Source of the DNA: Eubacteriales Family XIII. Incertae Sedis bacterium | GTDB taxonomy: Bacteria; Bacillota; Clostridia; Peptostreptococcales; Anaerovoracaceae | Length of the DNA: 5,773 nt | NCBI GenBank assembly: GCA_031283865.1 | Contig: JAITAX010000098.1 | Span: 1 to 5,773, forward strand | Direction: 5' to 3' | Shown here: in pieces, positions 5,099 through 5,773 of the stretch | How positions within the stretch are numbered: the first letter of the stretch is position 1 | Layout: each line of letters starts with the position of its first letter | Made by a program: the position numbers and the translations under genes | The notes under the pieces: model-generated | Databases searched by the model: none | What the model was told of the DNA's origin: nothing | What the model saw: the letters and a program-made list of their open reading frames with translations, nothing else

Positions 5099-5773
5099 AT
5101 GATAGGTTCAATGTATTCAGCCGTTTCCGGCTTGCAGTCCCATCAGACGAAGATGGACGTGGTCGGAAACAATATAGCCAATGTCAACACATACGGCTAT
5201 AAGGCGAACAGGGCGACTTTCGCGGACGTGTTCTATTCGACGCGCCGCGCGGCTTCGCAGCCGAACGCGAATCAGGGCGGCACGAACCCCTCGCAGCTCG
5301 GCTACGGCGCCAAGGTTTCCACGATCGACGTGCTTCACACGCGGGCAGGCGCCGCGACGACGGGCAGGACGCTCGACGTCTACATCAACGGCGACGGCTT
5401 TATCGCCGTGAAGACCGCGGACGGGCAGGTGCGCTACACGCGGGCCGGTGTGCTCAGCCTCGACAGCGCCGGCAACCTCGTGGACCGCAACGGCAACATG
5501 GTGCTGGGCCTGCCCATGAAAGAGGTGACGCTGCCATCCGGCAAAACGGAAAAACTTCCGGATTTGGATGCAGGCGGCAAGGCCTCGATCACGAAGCTCA
5601 CGACCATCAAGCTCGACCCGACCGTGGACTATACGGGCATAGAGATCTCGACGAAGGGCGAGGTCGTGGCCCTGCGGCCGGGACCCAACGTGTTCACGCC
5701 CTCGCCGAACACGGGATGGATGACGCCGATTCCGCAGGGTCTTCTGAACTCCGCGGAGACGGCAAACTACCCC
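5099..5773 (+). CDS. flgE: FlgE, flagellar hook protein (3' end missing)
   Basis: An open frame runs from the ATG at 5099 to the window end without a stop, giving 225 residues; the gene continues outside. FlgE is the exported subunit that polymerises under the FlgD cap to form the hook. The N-terminus MIGSMYSAVSGLQSHQTKMDVVGNNIANVNTYGYK carries the rod/hook signature, with NNIANVNT.GYK at 24-35, which forms the D0 helix. Then come ATFADVFY, a Gly/Asn/Gln-rich stretch, GTNPSQLGYG at 61-70, the STIDVLHT...GATTGRTLDVYINGDGFIAV-like core at 74-104 and YTRAGVLSLDSAGNLVDRNG at 113-132. This pattern fits FlgE better than FlgF or FlgG, especially TGRTLD and QLGYG, and the place after flgD agrees. From about residue 192 the sequence (RPGPNVFTPSPNTGWMTPIPQG) does not show the usual region leading to F.NP.GL, so a divergent or enlarged outer domain is possible. 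Confidence 0.94.
   Translation, partial: MIGSMYSAVSGLQSHQTKMDVVGNNIANVNTYGYKANRATFADVFYSTRRAASQPNANQGGTNPSQLGYGAKVSTIDVLHTRAGAATTGRTLDVYINGDGFIAVKTADGQVRYTRAGVLSLDSAGNLVDRNGNMVLGLPMKEVTLPSGKTEKLPDLDAGGKASITKLTTIKLDPTVDYTGIEISTKGEVVALRPGPNVFTPSPNTGWMTPIPQGLLNSAETANYP

Overview
The window is a contiguous piece of a flagellar operon, all on the + strand: fliH (3' part), fliI, fliJ, fliK, flgD, a small conserved flagellar-operon gene of unknown function (TIGR02530-type), and flgE (5' part). It runs off both ends. The outermost genes are open at the window edges; fliG and fliF probably lie upstream, but that is inference from usual gene order.

The organism is a motile bacterium of fairly high GC, with strong preference for GCG, GGC and CTG/CTC codons and many near-perfect AGGAGG-type ribosome binding sites. 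The order fliH-fliI-fliJ-fliK-flgD-[TIGR02530]-flgE is typical of Bacillota (Clostridia, Negativicutes, Bacilli) and some other deep lineages such as Synergistota. I would guess an anaerobic high-GC Bacillota or a relative, but nothing here fixes the genus. No mobile element, tRNA, rRNA, CRISPR array or foreign-looking segment is visible.

Layout: 1-1862 encodes the export ATPase and its stator (FliH, FliI), joined by a one-base stop/start overlap. 1897-2352 encodes the coiled-coil export chaperone FliJ. 2353-2485 is a non-coding, strongly foldable spacer. 2486-3865 encodes the hook-length ruler FliK, with an extremely alanine-rich N-terminal 300 residues. 3884-4528 encodes the hook cap FlgD, whose C-terminal part looks like two copies of a Tudor-like domain. 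4555-4974 encodes the small TIGR02530-like protein. 4975-5098 is a second non-coding spacer ending in an A-rich leader with its own ribosome binding site. 5099 onward encodes the hook protein FlgE, cut by the window end. No stretch longer than about 135 bases lacks a gene.

Together the genes cover energising of flagellar type III export (FliH/FliI/FliJ), hook assembly (FlgD cap, FlgE subunit) and hook-length control with substrate switching (FliK). This is mostly a standard locus. The points worth a second look are the apparent Tudor duplication in FlgD, the structured fliJ-fliK spacer, the repeat-grown FliK N-terminus, the uncharacterised TIGR02530-type protein, and a FlgE segment that departs from the usual pattern near the window end.
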